NCBI RefSeq assembly: GCF_006715045.1
Contig: NZ_VFML01000001.1
Span: 2,076,501 to 2,140,500 of the forward strand
Direction: 5' to 3'
Origin: Amycolatopsis cihanbeyliensis
GTDB taxonomy: Bacteria > Actinomycetota > Actinomycetes > Mycobacteriales > Pseudonocardiaceae
DNA: 64,000 bases
Position numbers and translations under genes: made by a program
Shown here: piece after piece, positions 9,354 to 18,276 of the stretch
How the letters are laid out: each line of letters begins with the position of its first letter
Position numbering within the stretch: the first letter of the stretch is position 1
Notes under the pieces: model-generated
The model's database searches: none
Seen by the model: only the letters and a program-made list of their open reading frames with translations
Told to the model about the DNA's origin: nothing

Positions 9354-9983
9354 TCACAGGGTGCGCAGCCAGTTCGCCAGGACGTGGGCACCCTCGTCCC
9401 CGGACTTCTCCGGGTGGAACTGGGTGGCCCACAGCGGACCGTTCTCCACGGCGGCAACGAAGTCCTCGCCATGGTGCGACCAGGTGACCCTGGGCGAGCG
9501 GCCAGGCAGCGCGGAGTCCAGCTCCCAGCCGCGCGCGGCGTAGGAGTGTACGAAGTAGAACCGGGCTTCGGCGTCCAGACCGGCGAACAGCTCCGAATCG
9601 GCGGGGGCGCGCACGGTGTTCCAGCCCATGTGCGGCAGCACGTCCGCGTGCAGCCGGTCCACGGTGCCCGGCCACTCGCCGGTTCCCTCGGTCTCGACGC
9701 CGTGTTCCACGCCACGCTCGAACAGGATCTGCATGCCGACACAGATGCCGAGCACCGGGCGACCGCCTGCCAGCCTGCTGCCGATGATCTTCTGGCCACC
9801 CACCGCGAGCAGCCCTTCCATGCAGGCGGCGAACGCGCCGACCCCGGGGACCACCAGGCCGTCCGCCTCCAGCGCGGTATGTGCGTCCGCCGTCACCTCG
9901 ACCTCGGCACCGGCGCGCCGCACGGCACGCTCGGCGGAACGGAGGTTTCCGGAGCCGTAGTCCAGGATCACGACGGAAGTCAC
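9354..9983 (-). CDS. hisH: imidazole glycerol phosphate synthase glutaminase subunit
   Basis: A class I amidotransferase that supplies ammonia to HisF. The 209-residue protein has the oxyanion-strand PGVGAF, the nucleophile elbow GICVGMQ with catalytic Cys, and the His-Glu pair in QFHPEKSG near the C-terminus. GTG start at 9983. It is upstream of priA in the same direction. The MFS gene that precedes it (9993-11099) stops only 9 bp before the hisH start, so it may feed transcription into hisH. Confidence 0.96.
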   Translation of the reverse strand: MTSVVILDYGSGNLRSAERAVRRAGAEVEVTADAHTALEADGLVVPGVGAFAACMEGLLAVGGQKIIGSRLAGGRPVLGICVGMQILFERGVEHGVETEGTGEWPGTVDRLHADVLPHMGWNTVRAPADSELFAGLDAEARFYFVHSYAARGWELDSALPGRSPRVTWSHHGEDFVAAVENGPLWATQFHPEKSGDEGAHVLANWLRTL

Positions 9984-9992
9984 CCCCTCAGC

Positions 9993-11099
9993 CTATGCCA
10001 CCGCCCTTCTGAGCAGGGGGAGGGCGGCCGCGGCGAGGGCACCGAGGAGCGCGAAGGCGAGACCGAAACTGGTACCGGCCACCACGGCGCCGACGGCGAC
10101 CGCGCCGAGGCCCTGGCCCGCGTCGAAGGCGACGTTCCACACCACGCTGGCCGGACCGGCCGGGGACCGGGTGAACATCACCACCAGTGCGTCGTTCTGC
10201 ACCACGCCGAACCCCGCGCCGAACACGGCCACCGCCAGGACCGCCAGCGGGGCGTTCGAAGTCGTGGCGGCGAAACCGAGCAGTCCCACCGCGACGGTCA
10301 CCAGTGCCGGCGCCAGCATCCGGCCCGCGACCACCATCCGGTTGCCCACCACGCCGGCGAGCCAGCGGGCCACCATCGCGGTACCGGCCACCAGCAGCAA
10401 GGCGATCGCGCCGGAGCCGCCGAGCACGATCGGCAGGAAGGTCGCCAGCGCGCCGTAACCCACCGAGCCGAGCAACATCACCACCCACGGTCGCCAGATC
10501 AGTGCCACTGTGGACAGCCAGCGGGTGCGCTCGCCTTCCCGGGGAAAAACCGTGGGTAGCAGGGCGACTCCGGCCAGGCTGACCAGCGGGATTCCTGCGG
10601 CGATCAGGAACACCGGGCGGAACCCCCAGTCCTGCGCCAGCCACGCGCCGGCCGGGAGGCCGATCAGTTGCGGCAGGCCGGTCGCGAGGCCGTAGAGGCC
10701 GGAGCCGCCGGCGATCGCGTCCTTCGGCAGCAACTCGGCGATCAGTGCGCTGCCACAGACCGTCACCAGGCCGAAACCCAGTCCGCGTGCCAGGGAGATG
10801 GCCAGCACCGCCCAGGACACATCCGCAAGGGGCAGCAGCAGGGCCGGCAGGCCCAGCAGCCCGGTGCCCAGCAGCAACGCGGGTTTGTAGCCGTACACGC
10901 GGACCACGGCGGGCACCGCGAGCTGGGCGAGCACCGTGCTGGCCATGAACACCCCGGTGGTCGCCCCGGCCACCGCCTCGCCTCCGCCGCTCGCGATCAC
11001 CCACAGTGGCAGGACAGGCAACAGCAGCGCGAAGCCGCTCATCATCGCGACTGTGGCGATCAGCAGGAGCCGGAAGTCACGGTGGCGGAGCGGGGACAC
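9993..11099 (-). CDS. MFS transporter
   Basis: A 368-residue inner-membrane carrier with about 11-12 hydrophobic segments and short loops. The sequence LLIATVAMMSGFALLLPVLPLWV opens helix 1 and RGLGFGLVTVCGSALIAE lies in helix 4. It resembles drug/sugar exporters (MFS_1), but no substrate motif is evident. GTG start at 11099. It stops 9 bp before hisH, an unusual neighbour for a his gene. The 21-bp repeats at 11131-11214 lie just upstream. Confidence 0.85.
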   Translation of the reverse strand: MSPLRHRDFRLLLIATVAMMSGFALLLPVLPLWVIASGGGEAVAGATTGVFMASTVLAQLAVPAVVRVYGYKPALLLGTGLLGLPALLLPLADVSWAVLAISLARGLGFGLVTVCGSALIAELLPKDAIAGGSGLYGLATGLPQLIGLPAGAWLAQDWGFRPVFLIAAGIPLVSLAGVALLPTVFPREGERTRWLSTVALIWRPWVVMLLGSVGYGALATFLPIVLGGSGAIALLLVAGTAMVARWLAGVVGNRMVVAGRMLAPALVTVAVGLLGFAATTSNAPLAVLAVAVFGAGFGVVQNDALVVMFTRSPAGPASVVWNVAFDAGQGLGAVAVGAVVAGTSFGLAFALLGALAAAALPLLRRAVA

Positions 11100-11130
11100 C
11101 TGTCCTTTCTAGCGCGTCCGGCGGCCCGCT

Positions 11131-11214
11131 CCGGTACGTGGGCGGCAAACTCGCGGACGGGAGCGGCAAACTCACGCGCGTGGGCGGCAAACTCGCGGAC
11201 GTGGAGAGCAAACA
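11131..11214. repeat. 21-bp tandem intergenic repeat, copy set 1
   Basis: Four units of exactly 21 bp (ends at 11151, 11172, 11193 and 11214), each finishing in a GCGGCAAACT- or GAGCAAACA-type core and separated by CGCGGACGTGG-like sequence. The same unit recurs at 35315-35398. It lies between the transketolase stop and the MFS start and does not look coding, although the 21-bp period keeps a reading frame open. Confidence 0.8.
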
Positions 11215-11217
11215 CGA

Positions 11218-12108
11218 CTAGGGGAGGAAGGCGCGGACGCTCGCGGCGAGGGAGGCCTCGTCGAGGCCGTGGGCCCGGTCGTGGTCGGACATCTCGCCGT
11301 ACATCCGCACCTCGCTGTCCCTGCGCACGCCGAGGGAGCGCAGGCGGTGCGGGGTTGTGGACAGTGCCTCGGTGACGAGATGGGCGGAGGTGCCCGCGAG
11401 GTAGGGCTCCACCAGCACCACATCGGCCGGTCCGGAACCGACCGCCGCGCGCAGCCCGGCCGCGTCGAAGGGGCGGACGGTCGCGGCGTACAGCACGGTG
11501 ACGTCCAGCCCCGCGGTCGCCGCGAGCACCCGGTCCAGCATCGGCCCGACCGCGAGCACCACGCCCGCGCCGCCCCGGCGGATCACCTGGAATCCCGTGC
11601 CGTGGTGGGGTTCGGCGTTGACCGCCGCGGACAGCCGCAGGTACACGGTGCCGTTTCCGGGCAACGCGTCCAGCAGCAGCCTGCGTGCCTCCTCCGGATG
11701 CCCCGGCACGTGCACCGTCCAGCCGGGCACCGTGTCGAGCAGCGCGACATCGGCGGGCGACTGGTGGGTGCGGCCCTCGGTGGACATGTCGTAGGAGGCG
11801 CCGGAGGACACCAGCACGGCGCCAACGCCCTGGTGTGTCAGGTCGAGTTTGACCTGCTCGTACGGGCGCTCCACCAGGAAGGAAGGGAAGGTGTGCGCTA
11901 CCGGCCGCAGCCCGGACAGCGCCAGCCCGCCGGTGACGCCGATCAGCAGTTGCTCCCGGATCCCGACGTTGATCACCCGGTCCGGATGCCGGACCGCGGC
12001 GTCCTCGAGCTGGGCGGCCGAGATGTCGGCCAGCACGACGGCCAGCCGGGGGTCGGCGTCCAGCTCCGCGCCGACGGTGGACAGGAAGGTCTCCCGCATG
12101 GTTTGCAT
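11218..12108 (-). CDS. transketolase C-terminal subunit
   Basis: 296 residues carrying the pyrimidine-binding domain (INVGIREQLLIGVTGGLALSG with the conserved Glu that activates thiamine diphosphate) and the transketolase C-terminal domain (GGAGVVLAVGPMLDRVL onward). It works with the upstream gene as a split transketolase or DXS-like enzyme transferring two-carbon units. The ATG at 12108 is chosen; the longer upstream frame is not family-like. The gap to the N-terminal subunit is 4 bp, so the two are one operon. Confidence 0.88.
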   Translation of the reverse strand: MQTMRETFLSTVGAELDADPRLAVVLADISAAQLEDAAVRHPDRVINVGIREQLLIGVTGGLALSGLRPVAHTFPSFLVERPYEQVKLDLTHQGVGAVLVSSGASYDMSTEGRTHQSPADVALLDTVPGWTVHVPGHPEEARRLLLDALPGNGTVYLRLSAAVNAEPHHGTGFQVIRRGGAGVVLAVGPMLDRVLAATAGLDVTVLYAATVRPFDAAGLRAAVGSGPADVVLVEPYLAGTSAHLVTEALSTTPHRLRSLGVRRDSEVRMYGEMSDHDRAHGLDEASLAASVRAFLP

Positions 12109-12112
12109 GGAC

Positions 12113-12835
12113 TCAGCCCTTCGGTTCGACGGTGGCCACCACGGCCAGCGGCCGTGCCGTGTTCGGTGCGGTGAACGCCCGGTACAACGCCTCGTGGTCC
12201 CGGCCGTCCACGGTGCGGGTCTCCCAGCCCTCCACCGCGAACCGCCGCTCGATGCCGCCGGGCCAGCCATGGGTCGCGGAGTCGTTGTCGATCACCACGG
12301 CGGTCAGCCGGTCCAGCGCGGCACGCCCGGCCAGCGCGATCGCCTCGTGGTTGGACCCCTCGTCCAGCTCGGCGTCCCCGAGCAGAACCACCACCCGCGA
12401 GGTGGTCAACCGTTGGGCACGCAGGCCGAGCGCGGTGCCGACACCCAGCGGCAGGCCGTGCCCGAGTGAGCCGCTGCCGATCTCCGCTCCGGGCACCAGG
12501 GTGCCGTCCGGATGCGTGCCGAGCCTGGACCGCGCCGAGGTCCAGCCGGTGAGCTCGCCGGGATCGAGGAACCCCTTCGCGGCCAGCACGGCGTAGTAGG
12601 CCATCGGCCCATGCCCCTTGGACAGCAGGAAACGGTCCCGCCCGGGGTCCTCGGCGGTCTCGGGGGTCACGTTGAGCACCCGGTCGTAGAGCACCCACAG
12701 CACATCCAGCGTGGAAGTGGCCGCGGCGGTGTGCTTCTCGTCTCCGGTCAGCAGCGCCATCAGGCCGGGCAGGTCCGCGAAACCCGGCGAGGGTGGCGCC
12801 GGTGTCCCGGGGATGAGGTATCCGGTAGTAGTCAT
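12113..12835 (-). CDS. transketolase N-terminal subunit
   Basis: 240 residues with the thiamine-diphosphate binding fold: DRFLLSKGHGPMAYYAVLAAKGF, GSLGHGLPLGVGTALG, and the GDAELDEGSNHEA ThDP/Mg motif ending near VVIDND. Split transketolases occur in archaea and in actinobacterial secondary metabolism. The ATG at 12835 has GTGAGG upstream. It is transcribed away from soxR across a 51-bp gap with a SoxR-like box, so it is a likely SoxR target. Confidence 0.88.
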   Translation of the reverse strand: MTTTGYLIPGTPAPPSPGFADLPGLMALLTGDEKHTAAATSTLDVLWVLYDRVLNVTPETAEDPGRDRFLLSKGHGPMAYYAVLAAKGFLDPGELTGWTSARSRLGTHPDGTLVPGAEIGSGSLGHGLPLGVGTALGLRAQRLTTSRVVVLLGDAELDEGSNHEAIALAGRAALDRLTAVVIDNDSATHGWPGGIERRFAVEGWETRTVDGRDHEALYRAFTAPNTARPLAVVATVEPKG

Positions 12836-12850
12836 GCCCTCACGTTGCAA

Positions 12851-12874
12851 CCTCGACTTAGGTTGAAGTCAAGG
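12851..12874. promoter_or_regulatory. SoxR-like operator between transketolase genes and soxR
   Basis: On the minus strand CTTCAACCTAAGTCGAGG (12868-12851) matches the known SoxR box CCTCAAGTTAACTTGAGG at 13 of 18 positions. TTGACT just upstream could be a -35 with a 19-bp spacer to CAACGT, the long spacing typical of MerR-type activators. The wider segment also forms CCTcGACTT / AAGTCaAGG arms (12851-12859 and 12866-12874). Confidence 0.65.
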
Positions 12875-12886
12875 TAGGCTGACGGC

Positions 12887-13348
12887 GTGACGAAGCTTGC
12901 CGACCACCTCAGCATCGGCCAGGTCTCGCAGCGTAGTGGCGTACCACACACCGCACTGCGCTTCTACGAGGACCGCGGCCTCATCTCCGCCGAGCGCTCC
13001 GCGGGCAACCAGCGCCGCTACCCCCGTTCCGTGCTGCGCCGGATCGCCTTCATCCGCGCCGCCCAGCGGGTCGGGCTGAGCCTGGAGGAGATCAGCGAGG
13101 CACTGTCCACCCTGCCCCGCGACCACGCGCCGACCAAGGCCGACTGGACGCGGCTGTCCAAGAACTGGCAGGCCGAGCTGGACGCGCGCATCGACGCCCT
13201 GCAACGCCTCCGCGACCGGCTGACCGGATGCGTCGGCTGCGGCTGCCTGTCCCTGCGCGCCTGCTCGCTGCACAATACCGACGACCAGATGGCCCGTTTC
13301 GGCCCTGGCGCCCGGTTACTCAAACCGGCCACCGAGGGCGGCCATTAA
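12887..13348 (+). CDS. soxR: redox-sensing MerR-family regulator
   Basis: A 153-residue dimeric activator with a [2Fe-2S] cluster. The MerR HTH is at about 8-45 (IGQVSQRSGVPHTALRFYEDRGL), followed by the dimer helix. The cluster ligands C115-x2-C118-x-C120-x5-C126 (CVGCGCLSLRAC) exactly fit the SoxR pattern. In actinomycetes SoxR responds to redox-active metabolites rather than superoxide alone. GTG start at 12887. It is divergent from the split transketolase genes and has no soxS; the box at 12851-12874 suggests it controls that pair and itself. Confidence 0.93.
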   Translation: MTKLADHLSIGQVSQRSGVPHTALRFYEDRGLISAERSAGNQRRYPRSVLRRIAFIRAAQRVGLSLEEISEALSTLPRDHAPTKADWTRLSKNWQAELDARIDALQRLRDRLTGCVGCGCLSLRACSLHNTDDQMARFGPGARLLKPATEGGH

Positions 13349-13648
13349 TCCACTATTCATCCCCGCTCCACAAGAACACCACGAACATCAGGCACGTCGA
13401 GTCCTGTGCACTCCCCTCGCTGATCGGTGCCCTGGTTCACATCGTGGACCCGTTGCTTTTTGTCCGGCCACCTGAATAGTCTTCACTTACCTCACGGGAA
13501 CCCTGCGGCAGCGGTCGAGGCACAAAACCCCTGCGGATCAATAAAACGTAAACAATAGCCGCCTACCCCGCGGGGTCCCACGGACACCGATGTCCGAATT
13601 GTTCTCGATTACAGCAATTCCCTACTTTCGGTGGAACGAGGACAGCGG
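13349..13648 (+). promoter_or_regulatory. 300-bp AT-richer leader before the PapA-like operon
   Basis: No gene is seen. The segment is notably less GC-rich than its surroundings. A possible promoter is TTGCTT (13453-13458)-18 bp-TAGTCT (13477-13482). A GAGGACAG ribosome site precedes the ATG at 13649. No dyad operator stands out. Confidence 0.35.
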
Positions 13649-15085
13649 ATGAGATTCACCGAGATTTCCGACTACCAGGTCCGGCCGGGGCGGCTCACCG
13701 AGTGGCGGCCACGGGCCGAGGAGGCCGCGTGGGTGGACGACCCCAGGCCGCCCTCCTACGTTCAGGAGGCGCACCTGCGCAACGCGCGTGCCCAGCGGGA
13801 CAGCGGGCGGGGCACCCCCACCTGGCTGGCTACTGCCTTCGAGTTGCCGGGCAGGCTGGACCCCGAGGCACTGGAATCCGCCCTGCTGGCCTGGACCGAC
13901 CGGCACGAGACCCTGCGTAGCAGCTTGCGCTGCGTGCCCTCCCCGCGTGGCGGGACCGATCTGCGCCGCCGCACGCTGGCCGGCGGGGCGGTGTCGATCG
14001 AGCGGCGGCTCATCGGCGAGGTCGCGCGTGCCGACGAGGTCGGCAAACATGTCGAGGAACTGTTCGACCATGCGACGAGCCCGCTGGACTGGCCGCCGTA
14101 CGTGTTCGTGACCGTGGAGCGGCCGGACTCCTCGACCATCTACCTCGGCCTGGACCACACCAATGTGGACGGTTACTCGATACTGCTGATCGCGCACGAG
14201 ATTCGTGAACTCTACGCGGCGGCCGTCGCGGGCGACCGGGCCGAGCTGGCGGAGACCGGAAGCTATCTGGAGTTCAGCAGGCTGGAACGGGACGAGGCGA
14301 GCGTGATCGGTGGCGAGCACGAGACCATCGCCGCCTGGCGGGAGTTCGTGCGGACCGAGGGCGGTGAGCTACCCGCGTTCCCGCTCGCGGTCGGCGGCAG
14401 GCAGGAGGTGCCGGTGCCGCAGAGCAGCACCTGCACCTGGCTGCTCGACCCGGACCAGGCCGACTCGTTCGAAGCCGCCTGCCGCAAGGGTGGGGAGGGC
14501 TTCTTCGCCGGCGTACTCGCCTGCCTCGGCATCGCCGGGCACGAGGTCAGCGGCAGGCCGTCCTTCCGTGCGCTCGCGCCGTTCCACACCCGCAGCGAAG
14601 CGCGGTGGGCGGCCTCCCTCGGCTGGTACATCGGGCTGATTCCGCTGCATATCCGGGTGGCGGGCGAGGGGAACTTCCACAACCTGACCAGGTCCGCCGC
14701 CGCGGCGGCGCGGGACCGGCGCCCGATGGCGAAGGTGCCCTTCGCCAGGGTGTGCGAGGTGCTCGATCTCCCGCTGGAGCCGAGATTCGTCGTATCCTAT
14801 ATGGACATGCGGCGCACACCGGGCGCGCGGGAGTGGCGGGAGTGGAACACCTGCGCCTTCCACAGCAGGATGACCGGATCGGACGAGGTCTATGTCTGGA
14901 TCCACCGTAACCACGAAGGCGTCTACGTGACCTGCCGGTACCCGGACACCGAGGCGGGCAACCGCAACGTCCTGCGCTATATCGGGCACCTGCGCAGGGT
15001 CATCGACGAGATCGCGGCACGCGGTAGCTACGCCATCGCCGGGCTGCCCGCCATCCCGCCCGCCGATATCGCCATTCACTGGTAG
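13649..15085 (+). CDS. PapA-like condensation-fold acyltransferase 1
   Basis: A 478-residue member of the chloramphenicol-acetyltransferase/condensation superfamily. The active-site motif H170-x3-D174-G175 (DHTNVDGYS) supplies the catalytic His. The first His of the NRPS HHxxxDG motif is Asp here. Other shared blocks are YxVRPGRLTEW (N-terminus), PPSYVQEAH, LATAFELPGRLD, FPLAVGG and HTRSEARWAASLGW, then VSYMDMRRTPG. The layout, length and blocks recall mycobacterial PapA1-PapA4, which acylate trehalose glycolipids. No carrier protein, PKS or sugar enzyme adjoins. It is the first of three paralogues; 42 bp separate it from the next. The start is ATG 13649 with an upstream GAGGACAG. Confidence 0.85.
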   Translation: MRFTEISDYQVRPGRLTEWRPRAEEAAWVDDPRPPSYVQEAHLRNARAQRDSGRGTPTWLATAFELPGRLDPEALESALLAWTDRHETLRSSLRCVPSPRGGTDLRRRTLAGGAVSIERRLIGEVARADEVGKHVEELFDHATSPLDWPPYVFVTVERPDSSTIYLGLDHTNVDGYSILLIAHEIRELYAAAVAGDRAELAETGSYLEFSRLERDEASVIGGEHETIAAWREFVRTEGGELPAFPLAVGGRQEVPVPQSSTCTWLLDPDQADSFEAACRKGGEGFFAGVLACLGIAGHEVSGRPSFRALAPFHTRSEARWAASLGWYIGLIPLHIRVAGEGNFHNLTRSAAAAARDRRPMAKVPFARVCEVLDLPLEPRFVVSYMDMRRTPGAREWREWNTCAFHSRMTGSDEVYVWIHRNHEGVYVTCRYPDTEAGNRNVLRYIGHLRRVIDEIAARGSYAIAGLPAIPPADIAIHW

Positions 15086-15127
15086 CCCGCTCCGCCCACC
15101 GGCACAGCGACGCGAAAGGAACACACC

Positions 15128-16558
15128 ATGTTGATGACGCCGATCCTCGGCTACGAGCCGAGACCGGGCCGCCTCGTCGAATGGACCCTCGACGAGCGGA
15201 CGCTGGCCGCCGCCGAGGTCGCGCCGGCACACCCGTCCCCGCCCTCCTACGTTCAGGAACGCCACATCCGGCGGGCACTGGCCAACGAGGAGTCCGGCAC
15301 GGTGCAGTCGCCGTGGCTGGCCACCGTGTTCGACCTGCCGGGAAGGCTGGACACCGCGGCGATGGGTGCCGCGATCGAGAAGTGGATCCGCCGGCACCCC
15401 ACCCTGCTGACCTGGTTCGGGGTGGAGGGTGACGACCTGCGGCGGCACGCCGTGCCCGCGGACACCCTGTCCCTGCACACCACCGAGATCGGCGAGTTCA
15501 GCGAGGCCGCCGCGATCCGGGAGTACCTGCTCGACCGGTTCGATGTGGAAACGAACCCGTTGCGCTGGCCGCCTTTCGTGTTCGGCACGATCCTGCGGGA
15601 AGATTCGTCCACTGTGTACTTCGCGGTGGATCACTCGCACTCCGACGGCTACTCGATCATCCTGGTCTTCGACGAGCTGCGCACCCTGTACCAGGCCGAG
15701 TTGGACGGCACGGAAGCCGAGCTGCCGGAGGTGGGTAGTTATGTCGACTTCTGCCGGCTGGAGCGCGAGCGCGCCGCGCGGATCACCGCGAACTCACCCG
15801 CCGTGCACAGGTGGTTGGAGTTCTGGCTCGCGGGCGGCGGGCAGCCGCCGAGGTTCCCGCTGGATCTCGGGGTCACGGCGAACGGCAGCTACCCCGCCGT
15901 GCCGTTCGAGATCGACCTCTTCGACGCGGCCGAGGCGGACACGTTCGCCACGGCCTGCAAGGACCTCGGTGGTGGTTTCTCGGCGGGCCTGCTGGCCGCG
16001 ATCGGCATCACCAACCGCGAGCTGGCCGGTCAGGACGACTATCGCGGGCTGGCCGTTGTGCACACCCGGGACGAGCCCCGCTGGGCCGCGACGCAGGGCT
16101 GGTTCATCAACCTCGTCCCGGTGCGGTTCCCGGTGAGCGGCCGCTTCGACGAGGTGATCGGGCAGGCCCAGTCGGCTTTCTCCGCGGCGCGGGAACTGGC
16201 GGGCGTGTCCGTGCATCGAGTCGCGGAGGTGGTCAGCGAGGGGCTGAACACCGGAGCCGATCCGCGCGCCGTGCTGCCGATGGTCTCCTACATCGATACC
16301 AGGGTGGCGCCGGGCTCGCGGGACTTCGAGCAGGCCGACTGCCGGGTACTCGGCGGCCCGGGGGACAGTCACGACGTACCGATCTGGGTCAACCGGTTGT
16401 GGGGCCGCACCTACCTGAAGGCAAGCTACCCGGACACCCCGCGGGCGCGGGCGAACGTGCCCCGCTACCTGGAGCACCTGCGCGAGGTGCTGCGCGCCGT
16501 CGTGCGCACCGGGGGCTACCGGGTCGGTGAGCTGGAGCCGACGGCGGCCGGCGGGTAG
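15128..16558 (+). CDS. PapA-like condensation-fold acyltransferase 2
   Basis: A 476-residue paralogue of the preceding gene. The catalytic motif is H169-x3-D173-G174 (DHSHSDGYS). It shares EPRPGRLVEW, PPSYVQERH, LATVFDLPGRLD, FPLDLGV and HTRDEPRWAATQGWFINLVPV. The last block is close to the corresponding region of mycobacterial PapA2. A good ribosome site (GAAAGGA) precedes ATG 15128. Its stop codon TAG is followed directly by the ATG of gene 3, so the two should be co-translated. Acyl donor and acceptor are unknown; the intact motif argues for activity. Confidence 0.85.
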   Translation: MLMTPILGYEPRPGRLVEWTLDERTLAAAEVAPAHPSPPSYVQERHIRRALANEESGTVQSPWLATVFDLPGRLDTAAMGAAIEKWIRRHPTLLTWFGVEGDDLRRHAVPADTLSLHTTEIGEFSEAAAIREYLLDRFDVETNPLRWPPFVFGTILREDSSTVYFAVDHSHSDGYSIILVFDELRTLYQAELDGTEAELPEVGSYVDFCRLERERAARITANSPAVHRWLEFWLAGGGQPPRFPLDLGVTANGSYPAVPFEIDLFDAAEADTFATACKDLGGGFSAGLLAAIGITNRELAGQDDYRGLAVVHTRDEPRWAATQGWFINLVPVRFPVSGRFDEVIGQAQSAFSAARELAGVSVHRVAEVVSEGLNTGADPRAVLPMVSYIDTRVAPGSRDFEQADCRVLGGPGDSHDVPIWVNRLWGRTYLKASYPDTPRARANVPRYLEHLREVLRAVVRTGGYRVGELEPTAAGG

Positions 16559-17911
16559 ATGCGGGTCACCACGATCGAGCACTACACCCCGGAACCGGGC
16601 GAGGTGATCGAGTGGTCGGCCACCCCGGCCACGCGCGCCGCGGTGACAACCGCGGCGCGCAGCCCGATCCCGCCCTCGTTCAACCAGCGGTTCCACTTCG
16701 AGACCGCCCGGCGCCGCGACCCCGGGCCGGGCACCTGGCTGGCGCTGGCCTTCGACCTGCCGGGGCGGGTCGACCCCGCGGTGCTGCACGACGTGTTCGA
16801 GTACTGGCTCCGCCGGCACGAGACCCTACGCAGCGGCTTCCACGCGCGGACGGGCGAGATCGAACGCTTCGTACTGCCACCCGAGCGCGTCGCCCTCGAC
16901 CGGGAACACCTCGGCGAGTTCCCGACCGCGGACGGGCTGCGGGCGCACCTGCGGGGGCGGCTGGACGCCGTGTGCCGCCCCACCCGCGACTGGCCATCCT
17001 CTCTGCTGGCTGCGATCCTGCGACCGGATCGCAGCACGGTTTTCTGCGGGTTCGACCACCGCGACGTGGACGGCTACTCGCTGGCCATCGCCGTGCACGA
17101 ACTCCAGGAGCTCTACCGGCCCGGCTCGGCCGAGCTACCGGAACCGGGCAGCTTCCTGGACTTCTGCGCCGCGGAGCAGGCCGACCCGGTGCCCGACCCC
17201 GAGCACGAGGTGGTGCGGGCCTGGGACGAGTTCCTCGCCGCCTGCGGCGGGACGCCCCCCGCCTTCCCGCTCGAGCTCGGGGTGGAGCCCGGGCAACCGG
17301 TGGCCCAGGCCGCCGACTGCCGCCCGCTACTGGACGCCGGCGGCGCGGCCGAGTTCGAACGGGCCTGCCGTGCGCTCGGCGGCAGCATGTTCACCGGTGT
17401 GCTGACCGCCACGGGCCTGGCAGCCCGGCGGCTCGGTGCGGGCGGGGTGGTACGGCTGCTCACCCCGATGCACACCCGCACCGATCCGCGCTGGGAGAAC
17501 GCCATCGGCTGGCTCACCACGGTCGCCCCGATGGCACTCGATGTCCGAAGTGGACGATTTTCCAGCGCGCTACCGCTGGTGCACCGGGAGTTCCGCGAGG
17601 CGCTCGACCTCGGCCGGGTCCGGGCACCGCTGGTGCTGGCGGCGCTCGGACCGCGGTTCCGGCGCGGCAGCGACGACGTGTTCATGGTGTCCTACACCGA
17701 CTACCGTCGATTCCCGGGATCGGCGCGACACGTCGAAGCGAATGCCCAGCACATCAGCAACGTCACGGTGGCCGACGACGCCCAGTTCTGGGTGTCCCGC
17801 ACGCACGAGGGACTCTTTCTCCGCTCGCGCTACCCGGGCACCGACCTCGCGACCCGGCAGGTCACCGCGTTCACCGACACCCTCGCCCGGCTCCTGGCCG
17901 TGCCGGGATGA
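16559..17911 (+). CDS. PapA-like condensation-fold acyltransferase 3
   Basis: A 450-residue third paralogue with the motif H167-x3-D171-G172 (DHRDVDGYS). Shared blocks include TPEPGEVIEW, PPSFNQ, LALAFDLPGRVD, RRHETLRSGF, FPLELGV and HTRTDPRWENAIGW. The loop region is shorter than in the other two. It begins on the base after the stop of gene 2, and the last base is 1 bp from the convergent DUF2695 stop, so the operon ends here. Three divergent but motif-intact copies suggest successive acylations of one acceptor or different acyl chains; this is inference. Confidence 0.85.
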   Translation: MRVTTIEHYTPEPGEVIEWSATPATRAAVTTAARSPIPPSFNQRFHFETARRRDPGPGTWLALAFDLPGRVDPAVLHDVFEYWLRRHETLRSGFHARTGEIERFVLPPERVALDREHLGEFPTADGLRAHLRGRLDAVCRPTRDWPSSLLAAILRPDRSTVFCGFDHRDVDGYSLAIAVHELQELYRPGSAELPEPGSFLDFCAAEQADPVPDPEHEVVRAWDEFLAACGGTPPAFPLELGVEPGQPVAQAADCRPLLDAGGAAEFERACRALGGSMFTGVLTATGLAARRLGAGGVVRLLTPMHTRTDPRWENAIGWLTTVAPMALDVRSGRFSSALPLVHREFREALDLGRVRAPLVLAALGPRFRRGSDDVFMVSYTDYRRFPGSARHVEANAQHISNVTVADDAQFWVSRTHEGLFLRSRYPGTDLATRQVTAFTDTLARLLAVPG

Positions 17912-17912
17912 G

Positions 17913-18269
17913 TCAGCGGGAACACGGGGCCGTGGAGCCACGGTGGAACACCCCGGCACAGGCGGGTGGCGGTTTGTCCCCCTCGTGCAACATGTGGTCC
18001 GGGTAGACGTTGTAGCCGATCCCGCAGTCGCAGAAGCCTCCGCGATCCTGCAATTCCCGTTCCAGTCCCCGGCCATCCGGGGCGCAGGCGTCGCGCCAGT
18101 GTTTCGCCCAGCGCAGCGTGTTGTCGCAGCCGAACTCGTCCAGCATCCTGCTCACGTAGCAGGGCAGGCATTCCCGCTCGAGCCGGCGGGTCAACTCCCC
18201 GCCCGCGGCTTCCAGGTACGCCTCGGCTTCGGTGGCCGCGGTGGCTGCGGTGGTGTTCTCGTCTCGCAT
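17913..18269 (-). CDS. DUF2695 family protein
   Basis: 118 residues from the ATG at 18269 (an ATG at 18296 would add nine). The core C-L-P-C-Y then FGCDNTLRWAKHWR and GGFCDCGIGYNVYP is the DUF2695 signature. Cysteine pairs (CxxC, CxC) suggest a metal site. The function is unknown. It is convergent with the PapA-like operon (1 bp apart) and its 5' end overlaps the ~105-bp repeat A. The C-terminal tail (HRGSTAPCSR) is not conserved as far as I can tell. Confidence 0.75.
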   Translation of the reverse strand: MRDENTTAATAATEAEAYLEAAGGELTRRLERECLPCYVSRMLDEFGCDNTLRWAKHWRDACAPDGRGLERELQDRGGFCDCGIGYNVYPDHMLHEGDKPPPACAGVFHRGSTAPCSR

Positions 18270-18276
18270 GATGTTC

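Noticed and set aside
11131..11214. CRISPR array
   Set aside because: The units are contiguous 21-bp repeats without unique spacers, and no cas genes are near.
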